Below are positions 36,638-45,512 of a DNA stretch of 64,000 nt, one piece after another. The DNA comes from Minwuia sp048007105 (GTDB lineage Bacteria > Pseudomonadota > Alphaproteobacteria > Minwuiales > Minwuiaceae), in the NCBI RefSeq assembly GCF_048007105.1, contig NZ_CP180352.1:2108001-2172000 (forward strand), given 5' to 3'. The notes beneath the pieces are model-generated. The model made no database searches, was not told the origin of the DNA, and saw only the letters and a program-made list of their open reading frames with translations. The translations under genes were made by a program, and so were the position numbers. Within the stretch, counting starts at the first letter, position 1. Each line of letters opens with the position of its first letter.

Positions 36638-38140
36638 TCAGGCCCGCAGCCCTTCCAGTTCCCGGTACATGTCCATCCCGTTCTGCGCGGACGCGTTGGC
36701 TGCGGCGATGGCCTCGTCGATGTCTGCGAGTGACGATCCGATCGCCTCGATCGAGTTCGAGACCTCGCCGATATTGCCGGAAAGATCCTGGCTCGTGGCT
36801 GTCTGCTGATCGAGTGCGCTGGCGACCGACGTCACGTGGCCCTGGACGGATTCGATGGCAGTCTTGATGGCCTTGAGGCGGCCGACCACGTCCGTCGAGG
36901 TCGCCTGCACGTTGCGGATCTCGTTCGAGATGTCGCCGATGGCTCCGGCGACCTGGCTGGCCAGCGATTTCACTTCACCGGCGACGACCGTGAAGCCCTT
37001 GCCGGCGTCGCCCGCCCTGGCCGCCTCGATGGTCGCGTTGAGCGCCAGCAGATTGATCTGGGCGGCGATGTCTCCGATGATCTCGACCACCCCGTTCATG
37101 GCGAGCGCCGCGCTTTCGAGCGACGTGGTGGCGTCGTCGGCGGCCGACGATTCCGTCATCGCGGTTTCGACAGAGGCCCGCGAGGATTCCATGTTGCGGG
37201 CGATCTCCTGCGCCGAGGCTTCGAATTCCACAGCCGCGGCTGCTACCGACTTGACGTTGTCGACGGTCGTGTGAGCGGCGTTCCGGGCCTCATTGCTCTG
37301 GGCGCCGGCTCGGGAAACCGAGTTCACGATCTCTTCCAGACCCCGTTCGACTTCCCTGCCGACGCATTCCGTCTCCATGCGAAGGCGGACGGCTTCGGTG
37401 ATGTCGGTTGCGAACTTGACGACCTTGAAGGGACGGCCTGCGGGATCGAGGATCGGATTGTAGGTGGCCTGGATCCAGACGTCGTTGCCGTGCTTGTCCT
37501 TCCGCCGGAACTCCGCCGACTTGAAGGACCCGGACCGCAGGTCGCGCCAGAAGGCTGCGTAGGCTTCTGATTCGCGTTCCTCGCGGGTCACGAAGATACG
37601 GTGATGCTCTCCGGTGATCTCCTCCAGCCGGTAACCCATCGCGCCGAGAAACAGGTCGTTCGCCCACAGGATGTTGCCGTCGAGATCGAACTCGATGACG
37701 GCTTCCGAACGCCGGATGGCGGACAGCTGGCCTTCGTTGTCCGCGGCCTGGAGCTTGCGCTCCGTCACGTCCATGGCGACCTTCACGACCCTGACGGGGT
37801 TGCCCCGGGCGTCGCGGACCGGCGCATAGACGCCGTGAATCCAGATTTCCTTGCCGGCCTTTGTCCGGCGCGGGAACTCGCCCGACTTCGCCTTCCCCTC
37901 ACGCAGGTCCTTCCAGAACGCCTTGTATTCGGCCGACTCGGCGTAGGCGGCATCGGCAAACATCCGGTGATGCCGGCCGATCATCTCGGCGGACTCGTAG
38001 CCGAACAGGTCCAGAAACAGGTCGTTCGCATGTCTGATCTGGCCGTCCAGATCGAACTCGATCAGCGCCTGTGTTTCTCCAATGGCCGCCAGCGTTCTGG
38101 AATCGTCGCGAGAAAATCGGGTTAGGTACATCGCCACCAT
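36638..38140 (-). CDS. soluble methyl-accepting chemotaxis protein with two PAS domains
   Basis: A protein of about 500 residues with no membrane segment. Two PAS-PAC modules (about residues 15-135 and 137-257) share IEFDLDGQI/IEFDLDGNI starts, ANDLFL and HHR segments, and VKVAMDVTE / VKFATDITE ends, so they arose by duplication. The C-terminal signalling domain holds the tip INLLALNATIEAARAGDAGK. It would signal to CheA/CheW from the cytoplasm and resembles Aer2-type or heme/FAD PAS receptors, although no cofactor ligand is assigned. ATG codons at 38140 and 38131 are both usable. No other chemotaxis gene is in the window. Confidence 0.9.
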   Translation of the reverse strand: MVAMYLTRFSRDDSRTLAAIGETQALIEFDLDGQIRHANDLFLDLFGYESAEMIGRHHRMFADAAYAESAEYKAFWKDLREGKAKSGEFPRRTKAGKEIWIHGVYAPVRDARGNPVRVVKVAMDVTERKLQAADNEGQLSAIRRSEAVIEFDLDGNILWANDLFLGAMGYRLEEITGEHHRIFVTREERESEAYAAFWRDLRSGSFKSAEFRRKDKHGNDVWIQATYNPILDPAGRPFKVVKFATDITEAVRLRMETECVGREVERGLEEIVNSVSRAGAQSNEARNAAHTTVDNVKSVAAAAVEFEASAQEIARNMESSRASVETAMTESSAADDATTSLESAALAMNGVVEIIGDIAAQINLLALNATIEAARAGDAGKGFTVVAGEVKSLASQVAGAIGDISNEIRNVQATSTDVVGRLKAIKTAIESVQGHVTSVASALDQQTATSQDLSGNIGEVSNSIEAIGSSLADIDEAIAAANASAQNGMDMYRELEGLRA

Positions 38141-38153
38141 CTGCAATTGATTG

Positions 38154-38393
38154 TTACTTGTCGGTAGCCACGGGTACGCCTCGGTTCTTAACAGGTTCTG
38201 AATCTCCAGATCGCAGGTGTTCTATTTCCGCCGCCGGAATGAATATTCGCCAACTCCAGATGGTGGAAGTCCAAGTCTCCCGGAAGTAAAGGTAGATTTC
38301 GTACGCGTCGGCGCCTTTCTCGTCTCGCCCTGTTGCGAAGTACAGGTCCGGACGCCAGGGCCCGATCACGACGCCAGAGTGGGGCGAGTACAA
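38154..38393 (-). CDS. possible small gene or gene fragment of unknown function
   Basis: An open frame of up to 79 residues lies upstream of the chemoreceptor gene on the same strand and ends 13 bases before it. The sequence looks protein-like: SGVVIGPWRPDLYFATG, then AYEIYLYFRETWTSTIWSWR, read in pieces, rich in aromatics. Its codons (ATA, AGT, CGA, TTC runs) are less GC-biased than neighbouring genes. There is no good start: TTG follows a stop directly and a GTG lies 8 codons in. It may be a degraded or acquired gene, or the 3' part of a frameshifted one. Confidence 0.35.
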   Translation of the reverse strand: MYSPHSGVVIGPWRPDLYFATGRDEKGADAYEIYLYFRETWTSTIWSWRIFIPAAEIEHLRSGDSEPVKNRGVPVATDK

Positions 38394-38516
38394 TCACCGC
38401 CACGGTATCTGCGCCGCACCGGATCAAGTTGCCGAGATCGGCTTTTTCAGTCTTGAGACCGGCTCACCAGCCCCTATCTGACGCAAGGTCAAACGTTCTT
38501 GATACGAGAGGGATCC

Positions 38517-38897
38517 ATGAGACTTCTATCCGCGACGGGGCTGGCCACGATGGCGATCGCAGGCAGCCTGTTCCTTGCTTCCAATTCCGCATCGGCCCAG
38601 TCGGCCTGCGCCACGGCGCTGGACAATCCGCGTCCGGCCTTCACGGCAACCGGGATCGAACTGGGTGAACTGGTGGCCGAGGTCCGCAACTCCGACGGTG
38701 ACGCCGAAGCGTTCGTGATCGCCGAGGAAGGCATCATGTACGGCTATCTTGGCGGGCGTCGGATTCTACCGTCGGATTTCGTCGAGATGGCGGCGGCCGC
38801 GCCAAGGTTCTGGTCCGCACCAAGGAAGATTTCCAGGGCTTCCCCTCCTACAGCTGCTGACCCGCGCGCCTTGCCGCACCGGCTCCGGGCACTATAG
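38517..38897 (+). CDS. small exported protein, probable frameshift near the C-terminus
   Basis: The signal peptide (LLSATGLATMAIAGSLFLAS, cleavage near ASA-Q) leads to a small domain: FTATGIELGELVAEVRN and FVIAEEGIMYGYLGGRR. In the annotated frame the last 40 residues (from about 38790) turn into low-quality Ala/Pro/Arg sequence. In the frame one base back the text continues sensibly as GRAKVLVRTKEDFQGF and stops at 38858-38860. One missing base in gatggcggcggccgcg (38786-38801) would explain it, making the true gene 38517-38860. Family unknown. Confidence 0.7.
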   Translation: MRLLSATGLATMAIAGSLFLASNSASAQSACATALDNPRPAFTATGIELGELVAEVRNSDGDAEAFVIAEEGIMYGYLGGRRILPSDFVEMAAAAPRFWSAPRKISRASPPTAADPRALPHRLRAL

Positions 38898-38926
38898 TCC
38901 GGATCGGTGCGACAGGGAGAAACGCG

Positions 38927-39421
38927 ATGACTGAACGGCAGTGGACGGTCTATCTTTCCGGTGAGATTCATTCCGACTGGCGCGAGCGCATTCGCGACGG
39001 CGTTGCCGCCGCAGGTCTGCCGGTGCGGCTGGTCTCGCCGGTGACGGTGCATGAGGATTCCGACGATTGCGGCGTGGCTGTCTTCGGCAGCGAGCCGGAC
39101 AAGTTCTGGCACGACCGCAAGGGTGCCCAGCTCAACGCCATGCGGACCCAGACGCTGATGCGCGACGCCGATCTGGTGGTCGTCCGGTTCGGCGAGAAAT
39201 ACAAGCAGTGGAATGCGGCGTTCGACGCGGGCTATGCGGCCGCGCTCGGAAAGCCCTACATCACCCTGCATCCGGAACAGCACGATCACGCGTTGAAGGA
39301 AGTCGACGGCGCCGCCAATGGCGTGGCCCGCGAGCCGGAGCAGGTCGTCCAGGCATTGGCCTTCATCATACGCGGGGACATGCCGACCGCCGCCCACGCC
39401 GCCGCCGCCGCCGCAGAGTAG
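38927..39421 (+). CDS. ytoQ: YtoQ family protein
   Basis: A 164-residue protein matching the YtoQ family: WTVYLSGEIHSDWRERI, VTVHEDSDDCG, then FGSEPDKFWHDRKGAQLNAM. Next come DADLVVVRFGEKYKQWNAAF and AGYAAALGKPYITLHP. The fold belongs to the nucleoside 2-deoxyribosyltransferase-like group, with the DxxGG-like Asp and the TLH segment, but no activity has been assigned to YtoQ that I know of. AGGGAG precedes the ATG. It converges on lptD (15-base gap). Confidence 0.9.
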   Translation: MTERQWTVYLSGEIHSDWRERIRDGVAAAGLPVRLVSPVTVHEDSDDCGVAVFGSEPDKFWHDRKGAQLNAMRTQTLMRDADLVVVRFGEKYKQWNAAFDAGYAAALGKPYITLHPEQHDHALKEVDGAANGVAREPEQVVQALAFIIRGDMPTAAHAAAAAAE

Positions 39422-39436
39422 GGGGCCCGGCTTCAG

Positions 39437-41565
39437 TCAGTTCAGGCCGCGCAGCCGGAACCGGACGAGGAACGCGGTCGTCGCGTCGGCATCCCGGTCG
39501 CTGGTGAAGTCGCGCGACGCGCCGAACTGGAAGTCGAAGCATTCGTCCAGATAACGGATGCCGCCTTCCATGCGGATCGGGCCGCCGTCGAGGTCGCCGC
39601 GATATCCGCCGATCAGCGACCAGTTGTCGAGGAAGTTCACCGTCCCCTCGAAATTCACTTCCTCGATATTCCCGGCGTTCACGCCGTTGATGTCCCGCGG
39701 CACGGAGACGTAGCCGAGGTCGAGGGTGAAGATGTCGCCCAGATAGCGGAGCTGGTGCTCGTGGCGGTTCAGTTCCGGCCGGTCCAGGCCGACGCGGTAG
39801 CGGAAGGTGTAGTTGAACCAGCTGCTGGGAGCGATGGTGAGGCGCCCGACGATATCGGAGAAGCGGTCCTCGAGACCGCTGCCGACGCCGAACTGGGAAT
39901 TGTCGTTCAGGCGCACCGACTGGCCGATTGCGAACTCGGTCGAGCCGCCGCTGGACCCCAGCAGCGCCGTGGTGAAGCCGTAGTTGACCCGCGAGCCGCT
40001 GTCGATCCGGTCCTCGCCGGCGAACCGGTTCTTCGAGAACAGGTTTGCGTCCGAGAACTCGAAGCTCTGGGAATCCTCGTTCGGGATATCGTTGGCGTTG
40101 CCGACCGCCGGCGAGCCGATGATCTGGATGCGGGGTTCGAAGGTCTGATCGATCCGTTCGCCGGTACGGACCATCGGCAGGCGCCAGTCCAGCACGGCCA
40201 TCGGCCAGATGCGGCCGATGAAGTAGTCGTCCTCTGACGCGGTCGGGTCGGTGGCCTGGGCCTCCGAGACGTTGTAGCCGTCCGCGCTGACATAGCCGCC
40301 GATCGTCGTCACGCCGCCAATGCCGTCCACGAACTGACGCTCCCAGCCTGTGTCCAGCGACAGGCGCCGCACGTCCCGGCCGCCGGTCCGCTGCAGCGCC
40401 AGACCGGTGAACTCGGCCTGGACCCGCCCCCCGATCACGTCGGGCTCGCCACCGACGACAAGCTCGGCCAGCGGCAACACGATCGGGATGTCGCCCTCCT
40501 TCGCGCCATCGGTGAGATCCTGGAAATAGAAGGCTTCCATGCCGGCGAAATCACGGCCGTTGAAGCCGTTGACGAAGGCCCGGGAGCGCGTCTGCGTGCC
40601 GCCCTGGATGTCATAGACACGCATGTACGTGTCATCCGAGGTGTAGAGCACGTCATAGCCGGACGTGAAGTTGTCGTTCAGGCGGAAGTTGCCGACGCTC
40701 TTGAAATGACCGCGGACGACGTTGTCGCCGTTCTTGCGCCCGTTGCCGTCCTCGTCCTCGACATAGGTGATCGAGCCATCGCTTTCGATAGAACCGAAGC
40801 TGAACTGCTGACGGTGCTCTCCGCGCAGCACAGGGCCTTCGCGTGAGGTCAGCCGCGGCGACAGGGTCAGGTCGGACTGGTCGTCGATGACGAAGTAGAC
40901 AGGCTGCTCGTACTGGAAGCCGAGTTCGCCCGAATGGGCGAAGGTCGGCGCCAGCAGCCCCGACTTGCGCTCGACCGTCGGGTCCGGATGGTAGAAATAC
41001 GGCGTGTAGAAGACCGGGATGCCGAACAGTTCCAGCATCGCGTCGTCATATTCCACGATCTCCTCGTTGAGGTCGCGGGTGACCTTGCCGGCCTTCAGCT
41101 GCCAGATCGGCGGCCGGCCGGGTGTTCGGGGCATTCCTCGCACCGGGTGAAGACGGCCTGCTCCAGTACCGTGACGTTCTCGCCCTCCCGGCGCGCCTCG
41201 CGCGCGGAGAGACGGGCATTGTTCGAAAGCCGCGCCTTGAACTCGCGGACCACGCCCTGCTTGAAGTTGTCGCGCAGTTCCACGTAGTCGGAAAACAGGA
41301 CGTCGCCGGTCGGCTCCCGCAGCACCACATTGCCGCTGGCGGTGACGACATCGTCGCGCTGGTTGTAGCTGACCGTATCGGCGAGCATGATACGCTCGCC
41401 CTGGACGATCTCCACGCTGCCGCGCGCTGTCACGAGATCCAGATCGCGTTCGTAGATCATCCGCTCGGCGGTGAGCTCGACGGGCAGGTCCTGCTGCGCA
41501 CGGGCAGCCAGCGTCAGCAGGCACGCCAGCGCGGCCAGAAGCGGTACCCCCCACGCCCGGCGCAC
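39437..41565 (-). CDS. lptD: LPS-assembly protein LptD, interrupted by an apparent frameshift
   Basis: The outer-membrane LPS translocon. The N-terminal signal peptide and OstA/LptA-like domain (LTAERMIYERDLDLVTARGS, with VTASGNVVLREP) start at GTG 41565. They end at VFTRCEECPEHP near 41130. The text then continues one base out of phase as RPPIWQLKAGKVTRDLNEE, leading into the beta-barrel domain up to 39437 (FLVRFRLRGLN). A single missing base in cacccggccggccgccg (about 41112-41128) restores one protein of about 709 residues. LptD should be essential with LptF/G intact beside it, so a sequence error is the likeliest explanation. GGAGG lies 10 bases before the GTG, and lptG ends 2 bases upstream. 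Confidence 0.9.
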
Positions 41566-41567
41566 GG

Positions 41568-42671
41568 TCAGCCGTCCTCCAGATGGAACATGGCGGCCAT
41601 GGCGCACATGCTGGTCACGGCGGCCGGCGTCCAAGCGGCCAGCATCACGGGCAGCTTGCCGGCGGAGCCGAAGGCCTCGACCAGATCGGTAATGAAGAAG
41701 ACCGCGAATCCTGACATGGCACCGAGGAAGAATACCCAACCCGTGCCGCCCTGCCGCACCGATATTCGCAGGCAGAAGGTCGCCGCCAGCAACACCATCG
41801 CCGCCAGCAGCAGGGGCAGCGCCAGCAGCGAATGGAAGTAGAGGCGGTGGGCGAGACCGTTGAAGCCGGCGTTCTCCAGCACCTCGATGAAGCCCGGCAG
41901 CTGCCAGAACGAGAAGGTCTCCGGCGTCGCGAGGCTGTCGACGATCTGGCTCAGGGTCAGCGTCGTCGGCACGGCCATCACGTCGAACGACTCGGGCGGT
42001 TGATCGGGCGCGGTCACTGTGCCTTCGGTCAGCCGCCACTGTCGGTCGCCCAGCACGGCCTCGCGGGCATCGATCCGTCGTGCGAACTGGTCGCCATTGC
42101 CGAAGGTGAAGAAGGTCGCGGTGTCCAGAACCGTGCCGCTGGCCGCGACGCCGCGGGCGTAGATCACCTGCTGGCCGTCCTCGGAAAGCTCGCGCAGCCA
42201 CAGTCCGGTGTTGGCCGAGACCGTGATCTGGCTCGACTGGCCCTTGAAGATGGCGTTGAACTTCTGCTCGTAGCGGCTGGTCAGCGCCGCCGCCAGCGGA
42301 TTCAGCACCATGATCAGGAAGGTGCCGAGGAGTGCCGCGGTCACCACCAGCGGGCCCAGAATCTGCCAGACCGAGACTCCGGCGGAGCGGGCGACCACCA
42401 GTTCGCTCGAGCGGGAAAGCCGGGTCAGGGCCAGCATGGCGCCGAACAGCGCCACGAAGGGCCACAGCTTGCCCATGATCGACGGCAGCTTGTAGAGCGA
42501 CATTTGCAGCACAAGGCCGAAACCGACATCCGGCTTGTTGCTGGCCCGGCGCAGATGCTCGACGGTCTCGGCGGTGAACATGACCAGCGCCAGCAGCGCG
42601 AGCACGATGCCGATGCCGATCAGGAAATGACGGATCAGATAGAAGTTGAGCGTCATCGAGGCGCCGAGCAT
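41568..42671 (-). CDS. lptG: LPS export ABC transporter permease LptG
   Basis: A 367-residue YjgP/YjgQ-family permease with three N-terminal and three C-terminal membrane helices around a periplasmic beta-jellyroll. Landmarks are FTAETVEHLRRASNKPDVG, LVVARSAGVSVWQIL and, near the end, GGTGWVFFLGAMSGFAVF. With LptF and LptB it extracts lipopolysaccharide from the inner membrane and pushes it along the Lpt bridge. ATG at 42671 follows the lptF stop by 2 bases; a later in-frame ATG lies at 42656. lptB, lptC and lptA are not in the window. Confidence 0.93.
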   Translation of the reverse strand: MLGASMTLNFYLIRHFLIGIGIVLALLALVMFTAETVEHLRRASNKPDVGFGLVLQMSLYKLPSIMGKLWPFVALFGAMLALTRLSRSSELVVARSAGVSVWQILGPLVVTAALLGTFLIMVLNPLAAALTSRYEQKFNAIFKGQSSQITVSANTGLWLRELSEDGQQVIYARGVAASGTVLDTATFFTFGNGDQFARRIDAREAVLGDRQWRLTEGTVTAPDQPPESFDVMAVPTTLTLSQIVDSLATPETFSFWQLPGFIEVLENAGFNGLAHRLYFHSLLALPLLLAAMVLLAATFCLRISVRQGGTGWVFFLGAMSGFAVFFITDLVEAFGSAGKLPVMLAAWTPAAVTSMCAMAAMFHLEDG

Positions 42672-42673
42672 GG

Positions 42674-43792
42674 TCAGGCAGCGCCTTCCGGCGCGTTCTG
42701 CGGCACCTGCTTCATGCCGGCCCCGGCGCGTATCAGGAACAGTGCGAACCCGATGGAACCCGCGAGCAGAAGATAGAGCAGTCCGATCATCAACGGTTCG
42801 GTGTTTGCGGCCTGCAGCAGCCCCAGCACCGCGCCCTGCAACATGCCGGCGCATATGCATCCGAGTGTCAGTCTTCGCCACGAGCCCCGTCTGTCGAACT
42901 CGCCCGAAAGTACTGTCGCGATCGCGATCAGCGCGAAGGCGACCGTCAGCAGGGGCAGGGCGATCCGCCGGTGACCCTCCGCCCGGTACTTGTCCAGTTC
43001 GTCGCCCACATCGTCGGCGCCGACGCTGAAGAGTTCGGCGATGTCGCGTTCCTCGATCTTCTGTCGTCGGACGGGCACGCCGGCGGCGAAACTGTCGATC
43101 TCGACATTGTAGCGGTCGAAATAGAGCAGGCTGACTTCGCCGGTCGACAGGTTCCGTTCCTGCCGGTTGCCGTTCAGCAGGATGATCTCAGGCCCCGTCT
43201 CCGCCCGCAGCAACGTGCCCTTCTCGGCCATCATGGTGACCGCACGGCCAGGGTTGCGGTCGTCGTGGATCAGCAGGCCATAGAGTTCGCCGCCCGGCCG
43301 CCGTTCGCGGACATAGATGGTCAGGCGGTCCTTCAGCGCAGTGAAAGCGCCCTCACGCAGCACGATGGTCGAGTAGATGTATTTCCAGGCGAAGCGCGTG
43401 TCGCGCATGGTCGAGTTGGCCGCCGGCATGAAATAGAAGGTCATGGAAGCGACGAGGATCGCGGCTGCACCGCCCAGGATCAGGCCGGGCCGGGCCAGCG
43501 ACACCCGGCTCAGGCCCGCGGCACGCATGACCACGAGCTCACTGTCGGTCGACAGCCGCCAGTAGGCGTAGAGCATGCCGCAGAAGACGCCGATGGGCAT
43601 CGTGACGGGCAGCAGTTGCGGCAGCAGCAGAACGGTAATCAGTGCAAATGCGCCGAACGACATGTCGTAGTTGATGATCTCGTCGACGAAACGGAGCGCC
43701 TGGACGACCCAGATGATGCCGGTCAGGACCGCAGTGACGAACAGGCACGGTCCGGCCGCATTCCGGATGATGTACTTCACCAACTGGCCCAT
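42674..43792 (-). CDS. lptF: LPS export ABC transporter permease LptF
   Basis: A 372-residue YjgP/YjgQ-family permease. The start MGQLVKYIIRNAAGPCLFV leads into the first helix, ELVVMRAAGLSRVSLARPG is the coupling region, and TRFAWKYIYSTIVLREGAF opens the periplasmic domain. It pairs with LptG in the LptB2FG transporter. ATG at 43792 is chosen; an upstream in-frame GTG would add 12 non-family residues. It heads the lptF-lptG-lptD operon and is divergent from pepA, an arrangement also seen in E. coli (pepA-lptFG). Confidence 0.93.
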   Translation of the reverse strand: MGQLVKYIIRNAAGPCLFVTAVLTGIIWVVQALRFVDEIINYDMSFGAFALITVLLLPQLLPVTMPIGVFCGMLYAYWRLSTDSELVVMRAAGLSRVSLARPGLILGGAAAILVASMTFYFMPAANSTMRDTRFAWKYIYSTIVLREGAFTALKDRLTIYVRERRPGGELYGLLIHDDRNPGRAVTMMAEKGTLLRAETGPEIILLNGNRQERNLSTGEVSLLYFDRYNVEIDSFAAGVPVRRQKIEERDIAELFSVGADDVGDELDKYRAEGHRRIALPLLTVAFALIAIATVLSGEFDRRGSWRRLTLGCICAGMLQGAVLGLLQAANTEPLMIGLLYLLLAGSIGFALFLIRAGAGMKQVPQNAPEGAA

Positions 43793-43864
43793 GTGAGCCG
43801 GAGTATAGCGAGGGGCCCGGCCTGTCAAAGGCGATTGCCGTAACAGTTGATTGCGGGCTCACTG

Positions 43865-43876
43865 CGTTGGCCAACG
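43865..43876. promoter_or_regulatory. 12-bp perfect palindrome in the pepA/lptF divergent gap
   Basis: The sequence cgttggccaacg is its own reverse complement and sits in the 153-base gap between the two divergent starts, 70 bases before the pepA ATG. A dimeric regulator could bind it and affect both genes. A chance palindrome of this length in GC-rich DNA is possible. Confidence 0.35.
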
Positions 43877-43882
43877 TGCGGT

Positions 43883-43911
43883 TTGCGCACCACCTGAAAG
43901 ACTGCAATAAA
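43883..43911 (+). promoter_or_regulatory. pepA: possible sigma-70-type promoter for pepA
   Basis: ttgcgc (43883-43888) and aataaa (43906-43911) are separated by 17 bases and lie 35 bases before the pepA ATG. The -35 matches only three of six consensus positions and the -10 four of six. It is the most AT-rich spot in this gap and directly follows the palindrome at 43865-43876. Confidence 0.3.
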
Positions 43912-43945
43912 TTCGGCATACAAACGGCCAACAGGACGGTTAGGG

Positions 43946-45448
43946 ATGGACATTTCGATTACGGGCGCCTCGATTCCGGGGCGCGGTGCGGTAGCGGTCG
44001 GCGTTGCCAAGGACGGCAAGCTGAGCCCCGCTGCGAAGGCGCTGGACGACAAGACCGACGGCGCGATCCGCCAGGTCATCCGTTCCAGCCGTTTCAACGG
44101 CGCCAGCGGGCAGACCGCCATGATCCAGGCGCCGCGCGGCACCCGTCTCGACCGCATCCTGCTGCTGGGCATCGGCGATCCGAAGTCGCTGACCCAGATC
44201 GATCTGGAAGCGATCGGCGGCCGGGCCTACAGCCAGCTTGCCGGCAGCGGCTCGAAGCAGGTGAAGGTGGTGATCGACGCCGAGAACATGGGCGCGAAGA
44301 CCAGGCTGTCGCGCGGCCAGGTGCAGGCGCATATCGCGCTGGGTGCGAAGCTGGCCAGCTACCGCTTCGACAAGTACCACACCAAGCTGAAGGACGAGGA
44401 CAAGCCCTCGCTGGAGAGCGTCGCCATCGGCGCACGCGCGGCGGCTTCGGCTCGCGATGCCTTCGAGAAACTCTCGGCCGTCGGTGATGGCGTCTTCCTG
44501 ACCCGCGATCTGGTCAGCGAACCGCCGAACATTCTCTTTCCGGCCTCGCTTGCCGACCGCTGCCAGGAACTGACGGCGCTCGGTGTCAAGGTCGAGGTCC
44601 TCGGCGAGGCGCAGATGAAGAAGCTCGGCATGGGCGCGCTGCTGGGCGTCGGTCAGGGCTCGGAGCGTGAGAGCCGCCTGGTCGTGATGCAGTGGAATGG
44701 CGCCACCAAGAAGGAGAAGCCGGTCGCTTTCATCGGCAAGGGCGTCACCTTCGACACCGGCGGCATTTCGCTGAAGCCCGCCGCCGGCATGGAAGACATG
44801 AAGTGGGACATGGGTGGTTCCGCGGCGGTGATCGGCACCATGGCGGCGCTGGCCGGCCGTCAGGCCAAGGTCAATGCCGTCGGCGTGGTCGGCCTGGTCG
44901 AGAACATGCCCGACGGCAATGCGCAGCGCCCCGGCGACGTGGTGACCTCCATGTCGGGCCAGACCATCGAGGTGTTGAACACGGACGCCGAAGGCCGCCT
45001 CGTGCTCTGCGATGCGCTCTGGTACACGCAGGACCGCTTCAAGCCCGAGTTCATGATCAATCTGGCGACGCTGACCGGCGCGATCATCATCGCCCTTGGC
45101 GATGAATATGCCGGCATGTTCTCCAACAACGACAAGCTGTCGGAGCGCCTTTCCGCCGCCGGCGAGGCGGTCGGCGAGAAGCTCTGGCGCTTCCCTCTGC
45201 ACAAGAACTACGACAAGAAGCTGAAGTCCGAGATCGCGGACATGCGCAATATCGGTAATGCTCGCGGTGCCGGGTCGATCACGGCCGCGCAGTTCCTGCA
45301 GCGCTTCGTCAACGATGTGCCCTGGGCACATCTCGACATCGCCGGCGTTACCTGGTCCGGCGCCAGCAAGCCGACGTCGCCGAAGGGCGGCACCGGCTTC
45401 GGCGTCCGCGTCCTCGACGAGCTGGTGCGCCGCCACTACGAAGGGTAG
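43946..45448 (+). CDS. pepA: leucyl aminopeptidase (M17 family)
   Basis: A 500-residue M17 aminopeptidase. The metal site segments are present: IGKGVTFDTGGISLKP (about residue 263), MKWDMGGSAAV and the family signature NTDAEGRL (about residue 345). The N-terminal domain (residues 1-165) is the usual non-catalytic one. PepA releases N-terminal Leu and other residues from peptides with two metal ions. TTAGGG sits just before the ATG. A strong hairpin terminator follows 6 bases after the stop. Confidence 0.97.
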   Translation: MDISITGASIPGRGAVAVGVAKDGKLSPAAKALDDKTDGAIRQVIRSSRFNGASGQTAMIQAPRGTRLDRILLLGIGDPKSLTQIDLEAIGGRAYSQLAGSGSKQVKVVIDAENMGAKTRLSRGQVQAHIALGAKLASYRFDKYHTKLKDEDKPSLESVAIGARAAASARDAFEKLSAVGDGVFLTRDLVSEPPNILFPASLADRCQELTALGVKVEVLGEAQMKKLGMGALLGVGQGSERESRLVVMQWNGATKKEKPVAFIGKGVTFDTGGISLKPAAGMEDMKWDMGGSAAVIGTMAALAGRQAKVNAVGVVGLVENMPDGNAQRPGDVVTSMSGQTIEVLNTDAEGRLVLCDALWYTQDRFKPEFMINLATLTGAIIIALGDEYAGMFSNNDKLSERLSAAGEAVGEKLWRFPLHKNYDKKLKSEIADMRNIGNARGAGSITAAQFLQRFVNDVPWAHLDIAGVTWSGASKPTSPKGGTGFGVRVLDELVRRHYEG

Positions 45449-45454
45449 GGAGAT

Positions 45455-45500
45455 CGCGCTGCGTGCCGGGGACTGACCGGCACGCAGCGCGGCCCGTTTT
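45455..45500 (+). terminator. hairpin terminator after pepA
   Basis: A 15-bp perfect stem, cgcgctgcgtgccgg (45455-45469) with its complement at 45477-45491, closes a 7-base loop (ggactga). It is followed by gcccgtttt. The stem is very stable and the T-run starts within 5 bases, as expected for a factor-independent terminator separating pepA from holC. Confidence 0.8.
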
Positions 45501-45512
45501 CGTGCAGTCCGC

